Shown: positions 7,197 through 13,176, counted from the first letter of the stretch. The stretch: 13,736 bases of DNA from Chloroflexota bacterium (GCA_005880605.1 VBIS01000088.1:1-13736); one strand, 5' to 3'. Program-made: numbers and translations. Notes: generated from the letters alone by a model not told the origin.

Positions 7197-8402
7197 ATGG
7201 CACTAACGCGCCACTCGCGTCGGGCGACGCCCGGTGTCCTGATTCTGGCGCTGCTGTGGCTGGTCGGCATCAACCTGCGCACGGTGGTCCTGAGTGTCCC
7301 CCCGACCCTGCCCGCACTCCACCATGCGCTGGCGCTTTCCTATAGTGCCGCCGGGCTGCTGACATCCCTGCCCGTCCTGATCATGGCCGTCGGCGCAATC
7401 CCGGGCGCCTACCTGGTGAGCCGGGTTGGAGCGCGCCAGGCGGTCACTTATGGACTTGCACTCCTCGCCGTGGGCACCGCGCTTCGTGGCGCCTTTCCCA
7501 ACGCCGCGGCACTGTTCATCTTCACGGTGGTGCTGTCTCTGGGCATCGCGGTCAGCCAACCGGCCGTTCCGAGCCTGGTGCAGGCCTGGTTGCCCGAGCG
7601 GATCGGTCGCGGCATCGCCATCTACACGAACGGCATTTTCGTGGGCGAGGTCATCGCGGCGACCGTGACCCTGCCATTCCTGCTCAATCCCCTTGGTTGG
7701 CAGGGTGCGCTCGCCATCTGGGCCCTGCCGGCCGCCATGGTGCTGCTGCTCTGGTTGGCGTTCACGCCAACGATGAAAACGAGTCCCCAGATTGGCGCGG
7801 CATGGTTTCCTGACTGGCGCAGTGGCCCCATGCTGCGCATCGGCCTCTTGATGGGTACCGCCAGCATCGTGTACTTCGGCATGAATACCTGGATCCCTGA
7901 CACGCTCGACGCGCGGCACGCCCATAACCTGATTCCCGTCACACTCGGCCTACTCAACTTCATGCAACTGCCGATCAGCCTGCTGCTGACGATCGCCGCG
8001 GATCTGCTGGTCGGACGGCGATGGCCTTTCGTTCTCGCTGGACTGGGATCCGTCGTCGGCGTCACCGGCTACATCCTGGCGCCGGTGGAGACGGCACCGA
8101 TCTGGGCCGGGATCGCAGGCGCCGGCAGTAGCATGGCTTTCATCCTCAACCTGGGTCTACCCGCGCTGATGGCCCCCTCGGAGGTCGCCCGCACGACCGG
8201 TCTGATGTTGACGATTGGCTACGGGGCGGCATTTTTCGGCCCGGCCGTTGGCGGCTTTGCGTGGGACTGGAGCGGCCACTTCCGGTTGGCTCTGCTGCCA
8301 ATGGCCCTCGGGGCGTTGGCCATGATCGGCCTCGGGGTGACGCTGCCCCGGCTGTCGGTCAGGCCGCCAGCGCAGCCGGCGGCGTCGCCAGCAGGGTCGT
8401 GA
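7197..8402 (+). CDS. MFS transporter, CynX/NimT type
   Basis: 401 residues with about 12 hydrophobic helices. The N-terminal segment with N26-L27-R28 followed by VVLSVPPTLPALHHALALS and the first-loop SRVGAR (75-80) resemble the CynX/NimT (cyanate/2-nitroimidazole transporter-like) branch, which differs from the DHA1-type transporter at 2025. Substrates of this branch are mostly unknown, so none is assigned. The start ATG 7197 has no Shine-Dalgarno sequence; a TAACGT hexamer lies 13 nt upstream. It follows tldE by 33 bp and is probably in the same transcript. Its last 44 bp overlap the 3' end of the opposite-strand gene at 8359. Confidence 0.88.
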   Translation: MALTRHSRRATPGVLILALLWLVGINLRTVVLSVPPTLPALHHALALSYSAAGLLTSLPVLIMAVGAIPGAYLVSRVGARQAVTYGLALLAVGTALRGAFPNAAALFIFTVVLSLGIAVSQPAVPSLVQAWLPERIGRGIAIYTNGIFVGEVIAATVTLPFLLNPLGWQGALAIWALPAAMVLLLWLAFTPTMKTSPQIGAAWFPDWRSGPMLRIGLLMGTASIVYFGMNTWIPDTLDARHAHNLIPVTLGLLNFMQLPISLLLTIAADLLVGRRWPFVLAGLGSVVGVTGYILAPVETAPIWAGIAGAGSSMAFILNLGLPALMAPSEVARTTGLMLTIGYGAAFFGPAVGGFAWDWSGHFRLALLPMALGALAMIGLGVTLPRLSVRPPAQPAASPAGS

Positions 8403-9111
8403 TCGCGCGCAGTCCGCTGAGGACGTCCGTGCGGTCGATCGCGTCACGCTGCGCGCGAAGCGCGCGTGCCATGGCGATCACCTGCGCGCTGAACGTCACG
8501 TAGCTGGTCAGCATGCTGCCGCGCACGGTGTGCAGCCTCTCCTGTGTGACCTCCGCCTCGACCGCGCCCAGCAGACGCCCGGCCCGCCGCAGCAAGGGAT
8601 AGGCGTTGTCGCGCGTAAGCCGCACGCGTCGCAGCCGGTGGAAGTACTCGACATCGGGCTCGACCGTCGGTGGCGCGGTCTTCACGAAGTCGTCGGCTCC
8701 AGCCAGCAGCCGCTGCAACGCATCGTAGGTGGCGTCGAGTCGGGCACTGCCGGTTCGCTCCTGGGTGTGGCCGTAGTGCCAGAGGATGACGGCGTCGGCG
8801 AACGAGAAGAAGACGTTTCGGTACAGGGTGTCGCCGGTCAGCGTCGACATCAGGGCATTGCGCAGGCCCGCCCTGGCATTCTTCAAGAGGGGCCGCTCGA
8901 AGAGGTCGTCGACCAGCCCCGCCCACTGCGGCCGGGCCGCCAGCGATGCGGATGCCATCACCTGGAAGGCGGGCTCAGCCGCCAGGCCCTCGATGGCGGC
9001 GGCGACGCCGGTCGATTCACGGCCGCCCAGCTCGAGCAGCGCCGCCCGGGCATCGGCCACCGGGGCCGCGACCAGCGTGGGGCTCAGCTCGCCTGCTCCA
9101 CCGCCGGCCAC
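8359..9111 (-). CDS. Unrecognised 250-residue helical protein
   Basis: I do not recognise this family. The protein lacks a signal peptide and clear membrane helices and looks mostly alpha-helical, rich in Ala, Leu and Arg. A central run of aromatic residues around NVFFSFADAVILWHYGHT (about residues 119-136) and a pair of Arg-rich segments (RLRRVRLTRDN and LRRAGRLLG) stand out. Codon use matches the neighbours. The start shown, GTG 9111, overlaps the 3' end of the PHP gene by 28 bp; a later GTG at 9060 is an alternative without overlap. The overlap suggests co-transcription with the PHP gene and perhaps a shared function. The 3' end overlaps the MFS gene tail to tail. It is likely a real gene because the frame is long, uninterrupted and in operon order. 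Confidence 0.7.
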   Translation of the reverse strand: MAGGGAGELSPTLVAAPVADARAALLELGGRESTGVAAAIEGLAAEPAFQVMASASLAARPQWAGLVDDLFERPLLKNARAGLRNALMSTLTGDTLYRNVFFSFADAVILWHYGHTQERTGSARLDATYDALQRLLAGADDFVKTAPPTVEPDVEYFHRLRRVRLTRDNAYPLLRRAGRLLGAVEAEVTQERLHTVRGSMLTSYVTFSAQVIAMARALRAQRDAIDRTDVLSGLRAITTLLATPPAALAA

Positions 9112-9917
9112 TCCACGCGGGAGCCGAGCTTTTCCAGGTAACGGATATCGATCACCTGTTTCGGAGCGACGTAGTCGTCGCCGTTGAAGCCGTGATAGTC
9201 GGTGCCGACCGTCATCAGCAGCCCGTGCTGGCGGGCCAGCTCCTCGTAGACAGGGATCTGTTCGGGTTTGTGCCGGCGGGTGTAGACCTCCAGCCCGTCG
9301 AGCATCGGCAGCACTTCTTTCATCAGCGCCTGGTCCGGAACGGAGCCGGGATGGGCGTGCACGGCCAGGCCGCCCGCGGCGTGGATGGCGTCGATCGCCT
9401 CGCGGGGGGAGGGGAGGGGGGCGTAGACCTCGGGCGGCATGAAATCGACCGCCTTGCGCACGCTCGCCCAGGCCTCGGGCTCGGTCATCACCCCGTGCTG
9501 CAGGACGAGCTTGAGCACCGCGCCTGGCATCACGGTGGGCTTAAAGGCAAAGGCGCCCAGCCCCAACTCGCGACCGATGCCACGCTCCTCCAGCACCCGG
9601 ATCCAGGCCTCCGTCTGCTTGCGGAACACGCCCTGGGTCCGATCGAGGATGGCGAGCAGCTGCGGATGGTTGGGGTCGACGCCATGACCGAGGATGTGGC
9701 GCATCTGGTTGGGCGGGAAGGTGGTGACCTCGAGGGCGGTCACATAGCCGAGGCCGCGACGGTGCGCCACCGCTCGCGCCCGGCCCACGCCGTAAAAAGT
9801 GTCGTGGTCGGTGAGCGCCATCACCCGGACGCCGTGGTCAGCGGCCAGGTGGGCCACCTCGTCGGGATCGCGCCAGCCGTCACTGACCGTGGAATGCATG
9901 TGGAGATCGGCCAGCAC
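9084..9917 (-). CDS. PHP-domain phosphoesterase (RNase AM/YciV-like)
   Basis: 277 residues. All metal-site motifs of the PHP fold are present: H6-M-H8 with D13, D37-H38-D39, E63, H78, H187-A-H189-P and D240-Y-H242. The order and the AIHAAGGLAVHAHPG segment are closest to the YciV/RNase AM group, which hydrolyses nucleoside 3',5'-bisphosphates and trims RNA 5' ends. Other PHP phosphoesterases (histidinol-phosphatase-like) are possible. It should be cytoplasmic with two or three bound metal ions. The start is GTG 9917; an in-frame ATG at residue 7 would remove H6 and can be excluded. There is no ribosome site, but TAAACT lies 6 nt upstream, suggesting a leaderless transcript. The unknown gene at 8359 overlaps its 3' end. 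A G-rich run at 9404-9421 on the + strand encodes the Pro-rich APLPSP stretch. Confidence 0.9.
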   Translation of the reverse strand: MLADLHMHSTVSDGWRDPDEVAHLAADHGVRVMALTDHDTFYGVGRARAVAHRRGLGYVTALEVTTFPPNQMRHILGHGVDPNHPQLLAILDRTQGVFRKQTEAWIRVLEERGIGRELGLGAFAFKPTVMPGAVLKLVLQHGVMTEPEAWASVRKAVDFMPPEVYAPLPSPREAIDAIHAAGGLAVHAHPGSVPDQALMKEVLPMLDGLEVYTRRHKPEQIPVYEELARQHGLLMTVGTDYHGFNGDDYVAPKQVIDIRYLEKLGSRVEWPAVEQAS

Positions 9918-9923
9918 CCGCTC

Positions 9924-9929
9924 AGTTTA
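9924..9929 (-). promoter_or_regulatory. Candidate -10 element for leaderless PHP gene
   Basis: Reads TAAACT on the minus strand, followed by 6 nt (GAGCGG) and the GTG start. It is the best example in the window of a TANNNT-N6-start arrangement. No -35 consensus is seen. Confidence 0.5.
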
Positions 9930-9983
9930 CCGGGGGTCTTTCTGCATCCGGCGACGGCCTGATTTCAAACCGTGACGGATTTG

Positions 9984-9996
9984 CGGGGAATCCCCG
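9984..9996. promoter_or_regulatory. 13-bp palindrome CGGGGAATCCCCG
   Basis: A perfect inverted repeat (CGGGGA/TCCCCG around a single A) in the 131-bp gap between the divergent PHP gene and the small gene at 10049. It could be an operator for either gene; no regulator is adjacent, so its role is unknown. Confidence 0.35.
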
Positions 9997-10048
9997 TTGG
10001 GTACGAATAAGAGCCGTCGGAACCGTGTTTTCGTCGAGGTGGATGGAA

Positions 10049-10288
10049 ATGCTTGGAGAGCTTGAGCTGATTCGGTTGATCGAAGAAAACGACTACCCTG
10101 CGCGCCTGGTTTCGTCCGGCGTCGTCTGGGTGGAGCTGGAGATCACCGACCCGAAGACCAACGCCGTTCGCCGCGAACGGTTGTCCAAGTCGGCCTTCGC
10201 CGACCTCATCCTTGACTGGCGGGAACGCCACAAGCGCGACCTGCGCGAACTCGGTCCCGCCCTGCGCAAGATCGGCATCGCTGCCTAG
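10049..10288 (+). CDS. Small unrecognised protein (79 residues)
   Basis: I do not recognise the family. The product is a small, charged, soluble protein beginning MLGELELIRLIEENDYPARLV. It has a predicted beta-hairpin-like middle (GVVWVELEITD) and a basic, helical C-terminal half (LILDWRERHKRDLRELG). I chose ATG 10049 because AGGTGG at 10037-10042 gives a ribosome site with 6-nt spacing; GTG 10025 or ATG 10043 in the same frame would add 8 or 2 residues. It stands alone between the divergent PHP gene and the convergent Bax-inhibitor gene (36-bp gap). A 13-bp palindrome lies 52 bp upstream. The mixed secondary structure and consistent codon use argue for a real gene, but no function can be given. 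Confidence 0.6.
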   Translation: MLGELELIRLIEENDYPARLVSSGVVWVELEITDPKTNAVRRERLSKSAFADLILDWRERHKRDLRELGPALRKIGIAA

Positions 10289-10324
10289 GCAAACGTTCGG
10301 GACACCGGCCGGCCGATTGCTGAA

Positions 10325-10984
10325 TTAGTTGCGGCGGCCGCCGAAGATGCGCAGCAGGATGAGGAAGAGGTTGATGAAATCCAGGTAGAGGCTGAGCGCC
10401 AGCAGCAGCGAGTTGTTGTCGCCCGCGCGCTGCGCCTTCACCCGCCAGAAGTCGAAGAAGGTCAGGCCGACGAACACGATGCCGAGGAAGGCGCTGATCG
10501 CCAGCTGGCTGATTGGCAGGCGGAAGATCAGGGTCGCGAGACTGGCGAGGATACCGATGAGCAAGGCGCCGAGGAGGTACTTGCCCCAGGCGGCCATGTT
10601 GATGCTGGTCAGGTAAACCACCGCCGCGGCCACCATGAAGATGCCGACCGTGCCAAGTAGCGCCTGACCAACGGCGTCCGGATTGACCTGGAGGTAGAGG
10701 TAGATCACGGGGGCAATGAAGAGGCCCTCCACTACGGAGAAGACACCGAGCAAACCAGCCGCGAGGGTGTGATTCCGCGTGGCGGCCGCCTGGATCCCGA
10801 AAATCAGTCCGATGGCGAGGATGAAATAGAGGATCCAGGGGATGTTCTGGGGAACCGCGCCGGAGCCGTAGAGGTAGACCCCGCCGACCGTGAGCGCCAG
10901 CGAAAGTGCCAACCAGCCCATCGTCCGGCTGAGCAGCGAGCGCTCGATCTGCGTCTGGCTCTGGAGCATTTCGTGCGGAAGCAT
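10325..10984 (-). CDS. Bax inhibitor-1/YccA family membrane protein
   Basis: 219 residues with seven hydrophobic helices, at about 22-40, 48-66, 72-98, 104-124, 132-153, 158-177 and 194-213. The C-terminal family signature ALSLYLDFINLFLILLRIFG is clear, as are the acidic residues D178 (FFDFWRVK) and D202 (YLDF), which in the bacterial homologue BsYetJ belong to the pH-sensing di-aspartyl latch of a calcium leak channel. A similar proton-gated calcium leak in the inner membrane is possible, while the E. coli relative YccA instead modulates FtsH. The start ATG 10984 has no good ribosome site, but TAGGTT lies 7 nt upstream. It is divergent from the DUF3048 lipoprotein gene with a 65-bp gap. Confidence 0.93.
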   Translation of the reverse strand: MLPHEMLQSQTQIERSLLSRTMGWLALSLALTVGGVYLYGSGAVPQNIPWILYFILAIGLIFGIQAAATRNHTLAAGLLGVFSVVEGLFIAPVIYLYLQVNPDAVGQALLGTVGIFMVAAAVVYLTSINMAAWGKYLLGALLIGILASLATLIFRLPISQLAISAFLGIVFVGLTFFDFWRVKAQRAGDNNSLLLALSLYLDFINLFLILLRIFGGRRN

Positions 10985-10991
10985 CGCTTGA

Positions 10992-10997
10992 AACCTA
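10992..10997 (-). promoter_or_regulatory. Candidate -10 element for leaderless Bax-inhibitor gene
   Basis: Reads TAGGTT on the minus strand, followed by 7 nt (TCAAGCG) and the ATG. No Shine-Dalgarno sequence is present in the interval. Confidence 0.4.
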
Positions 10998-11033
10998 CCA
11001 CGAGAAGACGCGGGCTACACTATCGCCTTTTCT

Positions 11034-11039
11034 TATACT
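11034..11039 (+). promoter_or_regulatory. Candidate -10 element TATACT for the DUF3048 gene
   Basis: TATACT is a 5/6 match to TATAAT, 10 nt before GTG 11050, so the transcript would begin within a few bases of the start codon. The overlapping minus-strand hexamer TATAAG (11032-11037) could serve the Bax-inhibitor gene, so this AT-rich spot may be a shared divergent promoter. GAGG at 11040-11043 could instead act as a ribosome site if transcription starts further upstream. Confidence 0.4.
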
Positions 11040-11049
11040 GAGGCTACCA

Positions 11050-12018
11050 GTGAAGTATTTGGACCGCCGTTTCTCCATGCTGGCCTGCGGTCTGACGTTG
11101 AGCCTGCTGGCCGCCTGTGGAACGAGCGCCAATCCGATCGCGACCCCGACGCCGACCCCGGGCCGGCCCGGCCCCGCTATGGTGCAGATCGAGAACTCGA
11201 TCCTGGCCAGGCCGCAGGCCGGGCTGCAGCAGGCTGACCTGGTCTACGAGTACCTGGCCGAAGGTGGGATCACCCGGATGACCGTGATCTACTTCAAGCC
11301 CTCAGGCAACCAGCGGATCGAGCCCGTGCGCAGCGCCCGCCCGGTCACGATTCACCTCTGGCATGCCTACCACGGCGTGATCTTCTTTTCGGGCGCCAAT
11401 CAAAGGGTGCTGGACATGATCGCGGCGGAGCACATCCCGGCGCTCAGCGAGAGCAGCGATGGCGGCATCTACTTCTCCCGTGACCCGAGCCGGCGCGCGC
11501 CGCACAACCTCTACACGGATGGCGACCGCCTGGCCGAGGGCGTGCAAAAGTACGCCCCACGCGTCACCTATCAGCTGCCGGCTCCGGGCACACCGCCCGC
11601 CAGCCCGGCTCCCGCGGCGGCCAACCGCATCGTGTTCGACCAGACGAACTTCCATCGCGTGACCTACACCTATTCCGCCGCGGAGACCGCCTATGCCTAT
11701 GGAACTGAACTGGGACCGCTGATCGACAAGAACACCGGCCAGCCGATCAAACCGGTGAACGTAATCCTGGTCCAGGTGGCGCACCACGACGCAGGATTCA
11801 CCGACGTGCTGGGCGCGCCGGCCGTCGACTTTAACCTGCAGGGGACCGGCCCGGCCGACGTCTTCACTCAGGGTCATCGCTACACGGCGAAATGGGACCT
11901 CACCAATGCCGAGCAGCCGCTCAAGATCCTCGCGGCCGATGGCAATCCGATGCACCTTCCGCCAGGCCTCACCTGGATCCACCTGGTGGACCCTGGCACA
12001 CCGATCACGGTCTCCTGA
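11050..12018 (+). CDS. DUF3048 (YerB-like) lipoprotein
   Basis: 322 residues. The N-terminus is a lipoprotein signal: basic MKYLDRR, a hydrophobic core, and lipobox L20-A-A-C23, so the mature protein is anchored on the outer face of the membrane. A Thr/Pro-rich spacer (31-41) follows, then the two halves of the DUF3048 fold. The N-terminal half (about 43-175) has the family motifs RIEPVRSARP and APHNLYTDGDRL. A Pro/Ala linker (177-191) leads to the C-terminal half (about 193-320). The function of DUF3048 proteins is not established; they are common in Firmicutes (YerB) and Chloroflexota. The start is GTG 11050, which gives a well-formed signal peptide. It is divergent from the Bax-inhibitor gene and is followed six bases later by hairpin repeat copy 2. 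Confidence 0.92.
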   Translation: MKYLDRRFSMLACGLTLSLLAACGTSANPIATPTPTPGRPGPAMVQIENSILARPQAGLQQADLVYEYLAEGGITRMTVIYFKPSGNQRIEPVRSARPVTIHLWHAYHGVIFFSGANQRVLDMIAAEHIPALSESSDGGIYFSRDPSRRAPHNLYTDGDRLAEGVQKYAPRVTYQLPAPGTPPASPAPAAANRIVFDQTNFHRVTYTYSAAETAYAYGTELGPLIDKNTGQPIKPVNVILVQVAHHDAGFTDVLGAPAVDFNLQGTGPADVFTQGHRYTAKWDLTNAEQPLKILAADGNPMHLPPGLTWIHLVDPGTPITVS

Positions 12019-12024
12019 TGCCCC

Positions 12025-12053
12025 CCACCCTGCCCTCCCCGGGGGAGGGGAAG
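12025..12053. repeat. GC-rich hairpin repeat, copy 2
   Basis: Shares CCACCCTGCCCTCCCC and GGGGGAGGGGAAG with copy 1 at 3237-3271, but lacks the 6-nt loop insert (GCACGC), so the arms (12033-12040 and 12042-12049) nearly touch. It starts 6 bp after the DUF3048 stop. There is no T-run after it. Confidence 0.7.
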
Positions 12054-12084
12054 CGCGGTAGACTCGGCGCAACAGGCGCTCGAA

Positions 12085-12110
12085 GGCCGGCAACCGCTCG
12101 GGTGCCGGCC
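12085..12110. terminator. Long GC hairpin upstream of coxG
   Basis: Arms GGCCGGCA (12085-12092) and TGCCGGCC (12103-12110) pair perfectly over 8 bp, then after one A/G mismatch three more pairs (CCG/CGG) close on a 2-nt loop. It is very stable, and lies between the DUF3048 and coxG genes. The bases after it (GCTTCATCTCT) are only mildly T-rich, so termination is possible but not proven; a regulatory or REP-like role is the alternative. The rest of the 142-bp gap shows nothing else besides the repeat and the coxG promoter candidate. Confidence 0.45.
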
Positions 12111-12148
12111 GCTTCATCTCTGCGCTGCCAGGCAGCCAACCAAATCAG

Positions 12149-12154
12149 TAGGCT
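12149..12154 (+). promoter_or_regulatory. Candidate -10 element for leaderless coxG transcript
   Basis: TAGGCT lies 6 nt (AAGGCC) before ATG 12161. The AAGG in that spacer is too close to the start codon to be a normal ribosome site, which favours leaderless initiation. Confidence 0.4.
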
Positions 12155-12160
12155 AAGGCC

Positions 12161-12622
12161 ATGGTGATCACCACCCGGTTCGAGCTGGCAGCCCCCGTAG
12201 AGGCCGCTTGGGCCTACCTCCTCGATGTCCCGAAGATCGCCCACTGCGTCCCGGGTGCGTCCCTCACCGAAGTGATCGATGACAAGACCTACGCCGGCAA
12301 GGTGGAAGTCAAATTAGGGCCGATCGGCGTTTCGTACAAAGGCCAGATCACCATCGAGAGCATGGACGAGGCGACGCACACGGTGGCCATCAAGGCTGCC
12401 GGCAACGAAACCCGCGGACGCGGTGGCGCGTCGGCGACGATGACCGCGCAGCTCGAGCCGAGCGAGAAGGGGACCAGTGTCGTCATGAATACCGACCTGT
12501 CGGTGAGCGGCGTCGTGGCCCAGTTCGGGCGCACCGGCATCATGCAGGAGGTCGCGCAGCGGATGGCACAGCGCTTTGCGAGTTGCGTTGACCAGGAGCT
12601 CAAAGCCGCGGCACTCGCCTGA
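12161..12622 (+). CDS. coxG: CoxG family SRPBCC-domain protein
   Basis: 153 residues, spanning the single SRPBCC (START-like) lipid-binding fold: MVITTRFELAAPVEAAW at the N-terminus, the LLDVPKIAHCVPGA segment characteristic of CoxG (about 21-34), GKVEVKLGPIGVSYKG in the central strands, and a long C-terminal helix (QEVAQRMAQRFASCVDQEL). CoxG proteins accompany aerobic CO dehydrogenase and related molybdenum hydroxylases, where they help attach the enzyme to the membrane and, in mycobacteria, handle menaquinone. The hydrophobic C-terminal anchor seen in some CoxG proteins is missing here. The gene overlaps the MocA-like gene by four bases, if that gene starts at CTG 12619. Catalytic coxS/M/L genes are not in the window, so the partner enzyme is unknown; other SRPBCC roles cannot be excluded. 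Confidence 0.88.
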   Translation: MVITTRFELAAPVEAAWAYLLDVPKIAHCVPGASLTEVIDDKTYAGKVEVKLGPIGVSYKGQITIESMDEATHTVAIKAAGNETRGRGGASATMTAQLEPSEKGTSVVMNTDLSVSGVVAQFGRTGIMQEVAQRMAQRFASCVDQELKAAALA

Positions 12623-13176
12623 TCGCCGGGATTCTGCTGGCCGCGGGATTATCGACCCGCTTCGGTCGTCAAAAACTGCTTCAGCCGTACCGGGGTGAGT
12701 TACTCGTCCGGAAAACCGCGCGCTGCTTCCTGGATGCTGGTCTTCAACCGGTGGTCGCGGTCGTGTCGACCGAGCCCGCATTCGGTGACGCGCTTGCGGG
12801 TCTGTCGCTGACGATGGTGCACAACGCCCATCCCGAAGAGGGCGTCAGCAGCTCAATCGCCATCGGGCTGGGCGCGCTTACGGAGACAACAAATGCCGCG
12901 TTGATCGGTGTCGCGGACCAACCGTACTTGACGGTTGAGGCCGTCGAGGCATTGGTGCAAGCCTTCGTGCCCGGACGGATCGTCGTTCCGCGTTTCGGTG
13001 ACCACCGCGGCAATCCGCCAATCTTCGATCGGCGGTTTTTTGCCGAACTGATCCAGCTGCGAGGCGATCGGGGAGGCCAGGTCGTGGTGAACGCCCACCA
13101 AGACCTCGTCATCGAGGTCAGCCTGGCCGAAGAAATCGGCGCGGATGTCGACCGCCCCGAAGATTGGCCCGATTAG
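12619..13176 (+). CDS. MocA/MobA-like nucleotidyltransferase (molybdenum cofactor cytidylyltransferase type), CTG start
   Basis: 185 residues if translation starts at CTG 12619. That start gives (M)IAGILLAAGLSTRFGRQKLL, the signature nucleotide-binding loop of the family, LxAGxSxRFGxxKLL, at exactly the usual N-terminal distance. No ATG, GTG or TTG lies between the in-frame stop at 12589 and the loop; the first GTG (in-frame 12742 or 12751) would delete the whole loop. CTG overlaps the coxG TGA as CTGA, mimicking the normal ATGA/GTGA coupling. Other motifs are D100-Q-P102 (GVADQPYL), GNPPIF (131-136), GDRG (149-152) and a closing DVDRPEDW. Such enzymes attach CMP to molybdopterin for xanthine-dehydrogenase/CO-dehydrogenase family enzymes, which fits CoxG next door. 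Other NTP-transferase substrates are possible. Confidence 0.85.
   Translation: MIAGILLAAGLSTRFGRQKLLQPYRGELLVRKTARCFLDAGLQPVVAVVSTEPAFGDALAGLSLTMVHNAHPEEGVSSSIAIGLGALTETTNAALIGVADQPYLTVEAVEALVQAFVPGRIVVPRFGDHRGNPPIFDRRFFAELIQLRGDRGGQVVVNAHQDLVIEVSLAEEIGADVDRPEDWPD

Noticed and set aside
8946..9962. Long plus-strand open frame (338 codons) opposite the PHP gene
   Set aside because: It is antisense to a gene with every catalytic residue intact; the translation is rich in Arg, His, Gly and Asp with no recognisable domain, as expected of a shadow frame in GC-rich DNA.
10289..10324. CCGGCCGG palindrome between the small gene and the Bax-inhibitor gene, considered as a terminator
   Set aside because: It has no loop and no T-run, and such 8-bp self-complementary GC sequences are common by chance at this base composition.
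11016..11021. TACACT as the -10 of the DUF3048 gene, with TTGAAA (10988) as -35
   Set aside because: The spacer would be 22 bp, too long for a standard promoter; TATACT at 11034 is a better candidate.
12751..13176. MocA-like gene starting at GTG 12751
   Set aside because: This start drops the first 44 residues, including the conserved nucleotide-binding loop, which is encoded in the same open frame upstream.
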